From Poecilobothrus nobilitatus (lineage: Eukaryota; Arthropoda; Insecta; Diptera; Dolichopodidae), in contig OX352773.1 in assembly GCA_947095535.1 (NCBI GenBank), forward strand, positions 106,530,185 to 106,594,184: a stretch of 64,000 nucleotides of DNA, written 5' to 3'. The notes below the pieces were generated by a model. The model did no database searches. It worked only from the letters and a program-made list of their open reading frames with translations, and was not told where the DNA came from. This document shows, piece by piece, positions 55,201 to 64,000 of this stretch (position 1 is the first letter of the stretch; each line of letters starts with the position of its first letter). A program made the translations under genes and the position numbers.

Positions 55201-55889
55201 GTTTTTATTAACACGACAAATGTATCCCAATGTCCTTGGAATGCTACCAATATTCTCTGATAGAACCCTTTAGTGCGTTTATTTTTACAAGTCTTTTTAT
55301 AATTTTAAAACAACTTTGAAGAAATTCTTTCTGTGCTAATTGAGCATTTATTAATTCCTACATTTTTCAATTTATTGACTCAAATGAAACATCCACCAAA
55401 TTCAGTTAAATTTTTAAGATAAAAACGCTTTTTAAGAAAAAGTAAAACACTCCAATTTAAAAAGCGTTTTAATAACAACCTCCTGAAATTAATAGCAACT
55501 ATTCTAAGCACTTGCACTTGCACTTGCAGCAACTATTCTAAGCACGTACAGAAATCAAAACAATGAAGTAAATTCGCTTTCAAAATATTTATATTTGTTA
55601 AGTTTAAATTATATTATACTTAAAAGTTCAAATATATTATGATATATATTTTATATATCAGGTATATTAAATTTTAATGTACGGTATGTAAATGTAATGT
55701 TTAAATACAAACAAGAAATCGAAATATAATAAATGTAAAATATGTTTTGTCAAAAATTTATCTTAAAATTTTAATTTTTTAAATTATTAATTTTTTAAAT
55801 ATCTTAAATATATATTTCAACTGCTACAATTTGATTAGTAATTCTACACTATTTTAGTAATAATAATTTACTGCAAAGTTAAAAAAAAA
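55201..55889. other. AT-rich stretch, little content
   Basis: A short duplication cagcaactattctaagcac sits around 55490-55550, with cacttg triplication between. Otherwise nothing is recognised. Confidence 0.5.
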
Positions 55890-56532
55890 CGAGGAAGAAT
55901 ACAGTTGCCTTTGTTTACTTTGTTGCCTTGTTTTACAAAATAATAAATATAATTTTAAATATTATATTATATTATATTATATTTAAATATTCCATTGACA
56001 GAATAATTTCTTATAAGTACAATAAAATACATATATGTATGTAAATACGGCGCTATATAATATACATATATACTCTTATCATTCATTCACTAGTGACATA
56101 TACGATATGTAAATATACATGATATTATATAAGTATGTATATATATCAATATCATATAAATAATAATAAAAATTGTTCAAGCAACCGTTATGTTGTTTAT
56201 TTATTTACATTTTTTTATACTACGCATTATATCCTCAACAATTTCAAATTATCGAGTAAAACAAAATGGAAACAATTCGTTTTAAAGAAATTTGTTAGAA
56301 AATTTGAAAAAATCAAGTAACACATTCGTCAATTATAAAGTAACCCTATATTATTAAAAAAAGTTGTTAACAGAAATAAGAACGGACGGACGGATGGACG
56401 GACATGGCTCAAAAGTCTTAGAATTTTTTTCTGATCCGATCCATACATTTGAAGGTATATCTAGCTCGCTTATTTCGAGGTGTTACAAACGGAGGAGTAA
56501 TTTTATTATACCCGATCCTATCGTACGGGTAT
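55890..56532 (-). mobile_element. HINE family M copy g, internally deleted
   Basis: From cgaggaagaatacagttg to the palindromic end cccgatcctatcgtacgggtat. It has the GGAC run at 56385-56402, but much of the interior is missing. Confidence 0.8.
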
Positions 56533-56658
56533 AAAAACAAAGTCAAACAAATATGCAGATTTCCACTAAAAGAAAAAATACCACCACATTTTGTTTGTGC
56601 CACTAGTTACTGTTAAACCGCTCAAATTGCTTATATATTAGATTATTATACTCTTTTT

Positions 56659-58279
56659 ATACCCGTGCGATAAGATCGGGTATAATAAAATTACTCCTCC
56701 ATTTGTAACACCTCGAAATAACGGAGCTAGATATACCTTCAAAGGTATGGATCGGATTAGAATCAAATTCTGAGTCGATTAAGCCATGTCCGTCCGTCCG
56801 TCCGTCAGCACGCTAACTCAAAAACTAAAAAAGCTAGAATCTTGAAATTTACACAAAATATTCTGGGGGCAATTTCTAGGTTCCCTATTTTTTTGGTTGA
56901 GTTCCAACCAAAATTTCGGGTAGCTCCCGAACAACTAACTTTTAGATGTACACAATTTTTTTGGAACAGATCCATGAAATTTTACCTGCTGATAAATATC
57001 ATAAAAATATTAATTTTATGTTAATATTAATTTTTCTGTAGCCTCACCCGTTAAGGAGGTACAGCCCTCCAAAGCCCCCAAAAATCTCTATATTTAAATT
57101 GTTCTATAAGGTATATCTTCAATCTGAAAATTCCAAACGATAAGTGCTATTATAAGCATTACAAACATGTATATAATAAATATATACTTGTGTTATACGG
57201 TGTCTTAATTTACCGTTATGCGAAACTGAATTATTGCAAAATCCTTTAACCCTTCTATCTTCTAAACGGTTAAAGTTGGAAATTTTGACAGAAGTTAGAT
57301 CTTTGAAAATAAGTATGAGTCATTTCAAAAAATTTTTTTGTATCACCCTCCGTTTAGGAGCTGTAAGGGATCAAAAACTGAAAATTTCCTATTTTGAAAC
57401 ACCTGTAACTTGAACACCTGTTAAATTTTTTTTGAAGTAATACATAAAAATTAAAGCTTCAACATTATACTCTTATTTCTGTTAACAACTTTTTTTTATT
57501 AATAATATAGGGTTACTTTATAATTGACGAAAGTGTTACTTGATTTTTTCAAATTTTCTAATAAATTTCTTTAACGAATTTTTTGGATTTTGTTTTACTC
57601 GATAATTTGAAATTGTTGAGGATATAATGCGTAGTACAAAAAAATGTAAATAAATAAACAACATAACGGTTGCTTGAAGAATTTTTATTTATATGTTATT
57701 AATATATATACATACTTATATAATATCATGTTTATTTACATATCGTATATGTCACTGATGAATGAATGATAAGAGTATAGATGTATATTATATAGCGGCG
57801 TATTTACATACATATATGTTTTTTATTGTACTTATAAGAAATTATTCTATGAATGGAAATATTTTTAAAGAAATATTGCAATGTATGGCGATATTATATT
57901 ATATTACTTATAACAATAGAAATATACTATGTACGCATTAATATAATATAATATTTAAAATTATATTTTCTATTTTGTACTAAGTAAATTTAATATACAT
58001 TTACTGCTTAGAATTAAATGGTACTATAGAATATTTGAAAAAGTTTTGGATTGATAATCGTTATGTGGAATGTTAGAATCTGCTTTTTAAGAATGTATAA
58101 ACATATAGTTTGAATATATTTACAACCCATAGTTCTAGAAATTATAAAATTCATTCAAATTATTTTAAAATACTAAAATATTAAAAAAATAATATTGTAA
58201 GCAGAGTGACAGGCTGTGAACGTACTAACGGTTCGTATCGGTATCTAAGAGTTGACAAAGCCAACTGTATTCTTCCTCG
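56659..58279 (+). mobile_element. HINE family M copy h, full length
   Basis: It starts atacccgtgcgataagatcg and has the GTCC run at 56787-56802. It ends with the inverted motif, hairpin agttgac/gccaact and cttcctcg before a T run. It keeps the segment with acttataacaatagaaatata (57895-57925), which the shorter full copies lack. Confidence 0.85.
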
Positions 58280-59690
58280 TTTTTTATGTTAATTTTTAGT
58301 ACCTGTATGCCGTGGTTGTTAGTTGTGTGATAAAAATATTAGAAAATCCCTAATTACAATTCTGTGCTCTGGGACTTTTCACGATTCGCGTCTTTACCGA
58401 TACCGTACAACATTTTTCACGCTACACTACATTTAGATTACGAAATTTTCTTTTTCAATAATTAACCAATGTTCTTAGCACTTATATTTTATAATTTCTC
58501 AAGAAGTATGTAATACTTTCAGTAATTAAATAATTTTATAGTTTATAGGTTTTAGTTAATTTTATAATTTATAGTTTATCTTGGAAGCAGTTAGATCCCT
58601 CCCTATAGATTAGCTTTTTCAAATAGATTTCAACCACTAAAAAGTTTTAGAGATTAGCCTTTTCAAATAGATTTTAAGATTCAAAAAATTTTATAGATTA
58701 ATTTTTCAAATAGAATTTAACCACTAAAATTCTACCTATATATTAACCTTATTTTCTAAATTAGATTTTCACCACCATATTATAGCTTTTTAAAAAATAG
58801 ATTACCACACTAGATCGGTTTTACAGTTTATAACGATCCGGCTCGAAGGGCCATATTTTGACTTAGGCTTAACAAAACAAATTTTTTATTATAAAGTAAA
58901 AAACACAAATGTTTTCGTATTTAAACTTTATTATACATTTATTTCATATACTAGTAAAATGTTTAGAATTCAAAATTTACAATGAACGATCGAATAAAAT
59001 TTGTAGTTGTCTGAACGGGTTCGGTAACAATTACACAAAAATTTAAAAAATGTAATAATTATGTACATAATTATATATTCATCTTGCGGTAATATAGGTC
59101 ATAATATTCGACATAAAGAAATTATATTTTATACAATCTAAACTTTACATAATAATTTTTTGCTTTTTTAGTTTTTAACGCAATAAACCTTTTTTTTCGA
59201 TTTTTTGTTGCCTGTAGTGTAAGATATTACCACTTTTATTGGCAGGTCAGAAACTTTTATAATGGTAAAGAAAATTAAGAGTTGTTTTTAAAAAGTTATT
59301 TTATAATTAAAGTGTTAACACATTTCAAATCTAAAAATATATTAATTCTTTAAAATGGAATTTTATGGCTGCCTTTAGACGAAATTTAAAAAAACTAAAA
59401 TTAGTTGAGTTGTAAAAATTTTAGTTTTTTCCGCATTTACAAACGATTATGTGCACATTTTTTCCAGAATGTCTTACCTCTCTCAATATCACAGCCTGTA
59501 AATATTATGTTAGCTGTGATAGAACTAAAACTTCATGATCGAAAAAAACCGTCCATAGTGGTAGTTCTAACGAGCCTTGCATAATCCCTAGAAAAATCAG
59601 CATTTAAATAACAATTTTTTTATATAAAATTTTATTTTTTTTACCGTAAATAAAAGAAATTTTTTTTTTATATATAAAGTTTGACTCTTC
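58280..59690. other. AT-rich stretch with degenerate ~48-bp repeats and a primer-site-like motif
   Basis: ttttcaaatagattt(c/t)aa recurs at about 58615, 58663 and 58712 with drift. The rest has no recognised gene. Confidence 0.5.
58836..58853 (-). promoter_or_regulatory. Possible retroelement primer site (tRNA-Tyr-like)
   Basis: The minus strand reads TGGCCCTTCGAGCCGGAT, one mismatch from the complement of the tRNA-Tyr 3' end (CCGGCTCGAAGGACCA). No LTR pair or gag was found, so this may be the only remnant of an element or chance. Confidence 0.3.
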
Positions 59691-59699
59691 ACTCTTCTT

Positions 59700-61320
59700 C
59701 TTGTTCATGACCGTTACCCTTAATTAGGGTCCGCCCTCCTTGATTTTACGCACCAGGAACATACGTCTTGGGTTGTCGTAGTAGTCAATCTTGCTCTCCT
59801 TTGTTGATTGCTTCGAGCTATGTTGATGATGAATTTCCAGGTCCTCTCCTATATATTGGTATGTTAAGGGCTTTTTGAAAAGCTTGTTCTTCCTCTCTGC
59901 GCATGACGTGACTGTAACATATTAGATGTTTTATTATTAAATTAATTAAAAGATAAAAAAGATAGAAAAGATTAAAGATATCTTCTAGTTTATCTTTAAT
60001 GTCGACATCCTTGAGGGTGCCTCTGAGGTGTTTCTTTCGTACTTTATCTAGTTTCATTACGCCTGCGGACCACGTTAACATTCTCATCTCAGCGACCATA
60101 CATTAGAGTTGGTCTGATCTTAGATTTTCCCCCTCAGTTTAACCGGAAAATTCACGTGACATGGAACACCTGTTAAAGTTCTCCAGTTTAACCACCCATC
60201 ATTAACACGACTATAACATAATCATCTACTTTTCCGTTAGATGTTATAATTGAACTAAGGTATTTAAAAGTATTCTGTATTTGTTGGACCTGTAAATAAT
60301 TTAGGTACTCTATCGATATATTGTTGAGGGACTCTTCTTTATCGGAAGGCTTGCCATGTAATTTCTCCAGGTAATCGATCAAAAGATTTGTTTAGGCTTA
60401 TAAATGCAATGTGTAGGTTCTTTTTCTTTAGATTAAATTTTTTTAAAAGAATCCTCATTATTTGTATTGCCAGTAGTTGAGCTTCTTTAACAAAACCAAA
60501 TTGGTTTTTCCTAATTTGTATTATTGTTCTTAATATTTTTTCGATTACCCTTTCCTTGATTTTTAACGTATGTGACGTCAGTTTAGAGGTACAAGATAGC
60601 TGTTTCTCCAATTTGTTGGTATTTGATCACCTTCTATTAATTTGCTAAACATCTTTTACAATAATATTTTCCGCTAAGAGATCGTCTGAAATTTTGTTTG
60701 AACCTATAGATTTGTAGTTTCCCATGCCCCTGAGAGCCTCTTATGTTTCTTCGATAGATAGCACATTTATAGGGCTGTCAGGATAAATTTTCGGGGACAT
60801 TATGTTGGAATTCTTCGTTCATCAGCTCGCTGTAGTATTCTTTACTTCTTTTATTGGCAGTCTTATTAGTTGTTAATAGTTCTTTAGTCTTGCTGCAAAT
60901 ATATTAGTAGATTTCGGATATTTTCCTGCAGAGTTACTTGTTTTGGCAATTTTATCAATTGGACTTTGCGCTTATGATGTTTCCAGATTAGCATAAAGCC
61001 GTTCCGTGCATTGTTTTTACCGACTGCAACAACTCGCTTTGCAGTTTCTTTATAAATTGTATGATCTTCTTATATCTTTGCTTTTTGCCATGTTTTAAAT
61101 GCAATCTTTTTTTGCTTAAGTACCTTTTGGATAACATTGTTCCACCACCAAGTTTCTTTCTTCCCATATGATCCGTAATACCAAGGGTTTAATTTGCAAA
61201 ATTGTTTACCGTTTTATGCAGTTTCTTTCATGTATCCTGTAATGAATCGTTTGGAAATGAGTTTCACCTGGTATAATTTTGCAATCCCAAAAATACTGTG
61301 CTTCAGCTGCGTTGCACATA
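59700..61320 (-). pseudogene. Non-LTR retrotransposon (RTE-like) remnant
   Basis: Reading the minus strand: WWWNNVIQKVLKQKKIAFKT near 61130, KLTSHTLKIKERVIEKILR near 60570, QFGFVKEAQLLAIQIMR near 60500, IAFISLNKSFDRLPGEITW near 60390 (RT core), then EMRMLTWSAGVMKLDKVRK near 60085 and YSHVMRREEEQAFQKALNI near 59910 (C-terminal part). An AT-rich insertion of about 60 bp splits the last two. Many frame changes occur and the YADD box is not legible. Confidence 0.75.
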
Positions 61321-61494
61321 ATGTAAAGTATTTACGAGCTTAAGCCTCCACTTTTATATGAAATTAGATGCTCTTACTTCTTTTGAAAACAATTGTTAAC
61401 AATTTTGGTTATATAGAGGATCCATTCATCCTGCTTGTTAATTTTTCGTAGTCATATCTAGCGTTTTAAGGCTTTTTAGTATTATTTACTTTAC

Positions 61495-61545
61495 TTGAAT
61501 TTATTTATTTATTTATTTTTTATTTATTTATTTATTTATCTAAAT
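61495..61545. repeat. (ttta)n microsatellite
   Basis: Two tracts of ttta units separated by ttttt. It could be a SINE tail in reverse, but no SINE body is seen. Confidence 0.7.
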
Positions 61546-61650
61546 ATTCAGATAAATTAAACGGGTATTATTTACGTTACTTAAATGCCCATTTAAGTCC
61601 CTACACAAAATTTTTGTTTCATTTAATGGCAGTGGTAGTAGTATGGATTA

Positions 61651-61740
61651 GCCGATTCTAGACCATGTGGAAATGTGCAAGCCGATTCTACATCATGTGA
61701 AAAGGTGCAAGCCAATTCTAGACCATATGAAGAAGAGCAA
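61651..61740 (+). repeat. 30-bp tandem repeat, three copies
   Basis: gcc(g/a)attcta(g/c)a(c/t)catgtg starts at 61651, 61681 and 61711. It reads as a 10-residue repeat (ADSRPCGNVQ type) in a short open frame ending near 61780. Confidence 0.8.
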
Positions 61741-62104
61741 AAAAGGGTTTGCAATGGCACTGTACACAGCGTTGTTTTTAAATAGTAAAGTATGACTTAT
61801 AAAGGGATTTGTGTCTTTGACATTTGAAATTGGATAGAATAATATGATAATTGATTAATTGTATTGAACATTTTAAATTATGGTGAAGAAATGAAAAGTT
61901 TTTAAAGTTTGGTTTGATTACAGAATTAATATTACTATTATTAAAAAAAATTCTCCTGATTAATTAAGCTAAGTTTAAACTTGATTTAATGTTTACTTGT
62001 TTTTTATGGTTTAGAGTTTGGTTTAAATACTTCATTAAAATTTAGTATAAAATGTGTAATAGTATTACACATTACTATGTGTAATAGTAATAGAAATATT
62101 AGAG
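61741..62104. other. AT-rich stretch
   Basis: It contains a small palindromic repeat of gtgtaatagtattacacat near 62053. Nothing else. Confidence 0.5.
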
Positions 62105-62215
62105 TTAGGACCCCGAAATTTTATTTATGTCACTTTTGCAAAATTGTTTGTTTTGCTATTTATATACAGCTTTTTTGCCCGGCGAATTCGAGTAGCTTCC
62201 ATAGAACTTTTTTCT
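62105..62215 (+). mobile_element. Fragment of the small HINE i family
   Basis: gtcacttttgcaaaattgtttgttttgctattta and ttcgagtagcttccata match 62793-62870 of the intact small HINE. It truncates the end of the Polinton chromodomain. Confidence 0.65.
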
Positions 62216-63520
62216 TTATATGCACTCTTCCTCCTCACTCTTCCTTTGTTTCTTAATATTTTTTCTACAAGGTAAACATCAGGAAATTTTTGAGATGTAA
62301 GTTCAGGTTCATAATAACTGCTTTCTATTGGTTTTTGTGTGTAATCTAGTAAATTGTATGTTATTGGATCAGTTATTTTTATTTTCGATATTGTATAAAT
62401 TTCCGTTGACCAATTAGGTTGATAACCTTTTGCCTTTAAATACCATAAATACCTTAAAGGTATAAATTATATACCTTAAATTTATACCTTTAAATTTATT
62501 TATATACTTTTTATTATACACCTTTAAATTTATTTATACGAACCAAATCTCCAACTTTGTATTTTGCTTTTCGGAATAATTTTAAGTTATTGTAGACAAT
62601 TTTATACCCGTATAAACTATGATAATAAATTTGCCTTTACGTTTGTGACACCTTCAAGGAGTCAAGCTAGATATAGTGTCAAAGGCATGGATCTGCTCAG
62701 AATCGAATTCTGAGTAGATTAAGCCATGTACGTCCGTCCGTCCGTACGATAGCTCAAAAAATAAACGAGCTAGGAAGCTAAACATTTTTTTACGTCACTT
62801 TTGCAAAATTGTTGGTTTTGCTATTTAACTCGAGCTTTTTTGACCGCGGGGTTCGAGTAGCTGCCATACAACTTCCTTTTTTATATGGAAATAACTCAGT
62901 ATATATTGAAGCTAGATGTCTCAAATTTTGGAAAATCGTGGCGAGCAAGAATCGCGTGACGTTCATACGGGTATCCCAAAGTTGACACAGTCTACTCTAC
63001 TGCATTCTTTCTCGTTTAATATCAATTTCTGAAGATGGAAGTTTAATTATATGATGATATATTGAGTTATATTTTTCAATTAGCGATGACAGAATACATA
63101 ACCATTTATAAGTACCTTGTAAACTAAATTGTTTCCACATCTTGCTTTTAAGAGAGTGATTGAAACGTTCTACCATTGAAACTTTTAGCTCTGAATATAT
63201 ATGATAATGGTTAATTTTATTTTTCCTCGTTAGATTTTCAAATTTTTTGTTGAAAAATTTCGTACCTTGATCAAATTGTAAATTTTTTGATTTTTCACCA
63301 GCACGCTTAAAAATATTTTTCATTGCGATTCAAACATTTTCAGCGCTTTTGTTTTTAACCGGATCAGCAAAAGCAAATTTCGAAAATGAATCAATAACTG
63401 TTAAAGAATATTTATATCCCTTGTTATATTTTTCATATGGAATCATTTGAACCAAATCAATTTGCCAAGTGTAATTTAAACCCTTTGAATACATTTTCTT
63501 CTAGCTGATGAGTTTCTGAC
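62216..63520 (-). pseudogene. Polinton integrase, second copy, interrupted by a HINE
   Basis: From the right: WQIDLVQMIPYEKYNKGYKY near 63460 (first Asp), LQFDQGTKFFNKKF near 63280 (second Asp), HYHIYSELKVSMVERFNHSL near 63200 (third acid), then PSSEIDIK at 63015, where the HINE interrupts. The gene resumes with KAKYKVGDLVRINKFK near 62560, GYQPNWSTEIYTISKIKI near 62410, ITYNLLDYTQKPIESSYYEP, and a chromodomain start VYLVEKILRNKGR near 62270. Same protein as 2802-3790, better preserved. A stop near 63332 and a frame change remain. Confidence 0.85.
62604..63014 (+). mobile_element. Small HINE (copy i) inserted in the Polinton integrase
   Basis: It starts atacccgtataaac and has GTCC units at 62730-62745. 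The inverted motif atacgggtat lies at about 62967, with a hairpin agttgac/gtctact and an end cttctctcg-like before ttt. It is about 411 bp, diverged from family M but built the same way. Confidence 0.8.
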
Positions 63521-63908
63521 ACGACTTATAATCTCGACATTATTCATGTACCATTTAATTTAATTTTTGATAGTGATTTTACATTTTTCTATTGTATGAC
63601 ATTCACATGTATCCGGTCCAGAAATAAAATTATCTTATGCCCATGGATAAAGCGCAAAGTGAGTACCATAAATTGAAGTGTACTGTTTTACTCCAGAATA
63701 ATTTTTAATATGTTTGTGAAAATGTAATATTAGTTTCTTATGATCATCTAATAAGACGGAAGAATAAATATTTAGGAACTCCGTAACTTCCATTATTCAA
63801 TATGACTATACTAAGAATATGTTCACTGCTTTTATATTATCTCTCGATTGAATTTTAAATTCAATTTCTTGTCATTCAAAAATTATTAATTTTATTCATT
63901 CATTTACA
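63521..63908. other. Region between divergent Polinton integrase and ATPase
   Basis: AT-rich with no clear domain. It probably holds the integrase N-terminus in decayed form and the divergent promoters. Confidence 0.4.
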
Positions 63909-63995
63909 ATGATGATAGCGGGACCATCTGGATGTGGGAAAACAACATTTGTGTGTAATTTAATTGAAAATATTAACAGATTGATTTACCCGTAA
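63909..63995 (+). pseudogene. N-terminus of Polinton packaging ATPase, second element
   Basis: The plus strand reads MMIAGPSGCGKTTFVCNLIE, a clean Walker A motif of the FtsK/HerA packaging ATPase. The frame stops at TAA 63993-63995, after 28 codons. It is transcribed away from the integrase at 62216-63520. The remainder lies beyond the window, so it may be broken or continue in another frame. Confidence 0.75.
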
Positions 63996-64000
63996 ATTGA

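Overview
The window is AT-rich insect DNA, most likely from a fly (Diptera). It is almost entirely transposable elements: LTR retrotransposons of the 412/mdg1, errantivirus (gypsy) and BEL/Pao types, non-LTR retrotransposons, a tRNA-derived SINE, rolling-circle HINE (mini-me/DINE-1-like) elements with GTCC microsatellites, and relics of Polinton (Maverick/adintovirus) giant DNA transposons. I found no convincing host gene, no functional tRNA or rRNA, and nothing bacterial. The dipteran guess rests on the HINE elements (GTCC run, short core, subterminal inverted repeats, 3' hairpin), the 412-type element with its tRNA-Arg primer site, and the env-bearing errantiviruses.

Layout. 1-88 is the end of a HINE with 147-bp internal repeats (HINE-T). 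700-2283 is a broken non-LTR element. 2.8-6.9 kb is a Polinton relic on the minus strand: integrase with chromodomain, adenain-like protease, and a penton/major-capsid deletion chimera. 7.06-8.15 kb is an LTR plus gag start of another retroelement. 8.66-21.8 kb is a three-layer nest: a HINE (family M) is interrupted by HINE-T and by a DNA transposon with 612-bp inverted repeats (10488-20678), which itself carries a 7.7-kb 412-like element (11553-19265). 22.0-25.6 kb holds two facing full-length M elements. 26.5-27.4 kb is a LINE ORF1. 27.4-34.6 kb is a decayed errantivirus whose env is split by another M element. 34.3-42.5 kb is a duplication A-B-A': A holds errantivirus gag, a solo LTR, the Polinton packaging ATPase and an unknown gene; B holds an integrase fragment and a BEL/Pao fragment, and occurs again at 52.4-54.8 kb. 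42.5-42.95 kb is a near-perfect hairpin and 43.4-43.7 kb is a SINE. 44.5-51.5 kb is a young errantivirus with open pol and env but broken gag. 55.9-58.3 kb has two more M elements, 59.7-61.3 kb another LINE, and 62.2-64.0 kb a second Polinton with integrase and ATPase in divergent orientation.

How it fits together. Most retroelement and Polinton coding sequence lies on the minus strand, so a plus-strand transcript would be antisense to gag, pol and env of several families, as in a unistrand piRNA cluster. That is inference from layout alone. Two LTR elements have LTRs about 99.4% identical, so insertion is recent even though several reading frames carry breaks. All matches are by eye from recognised motifs; no database search was possible.
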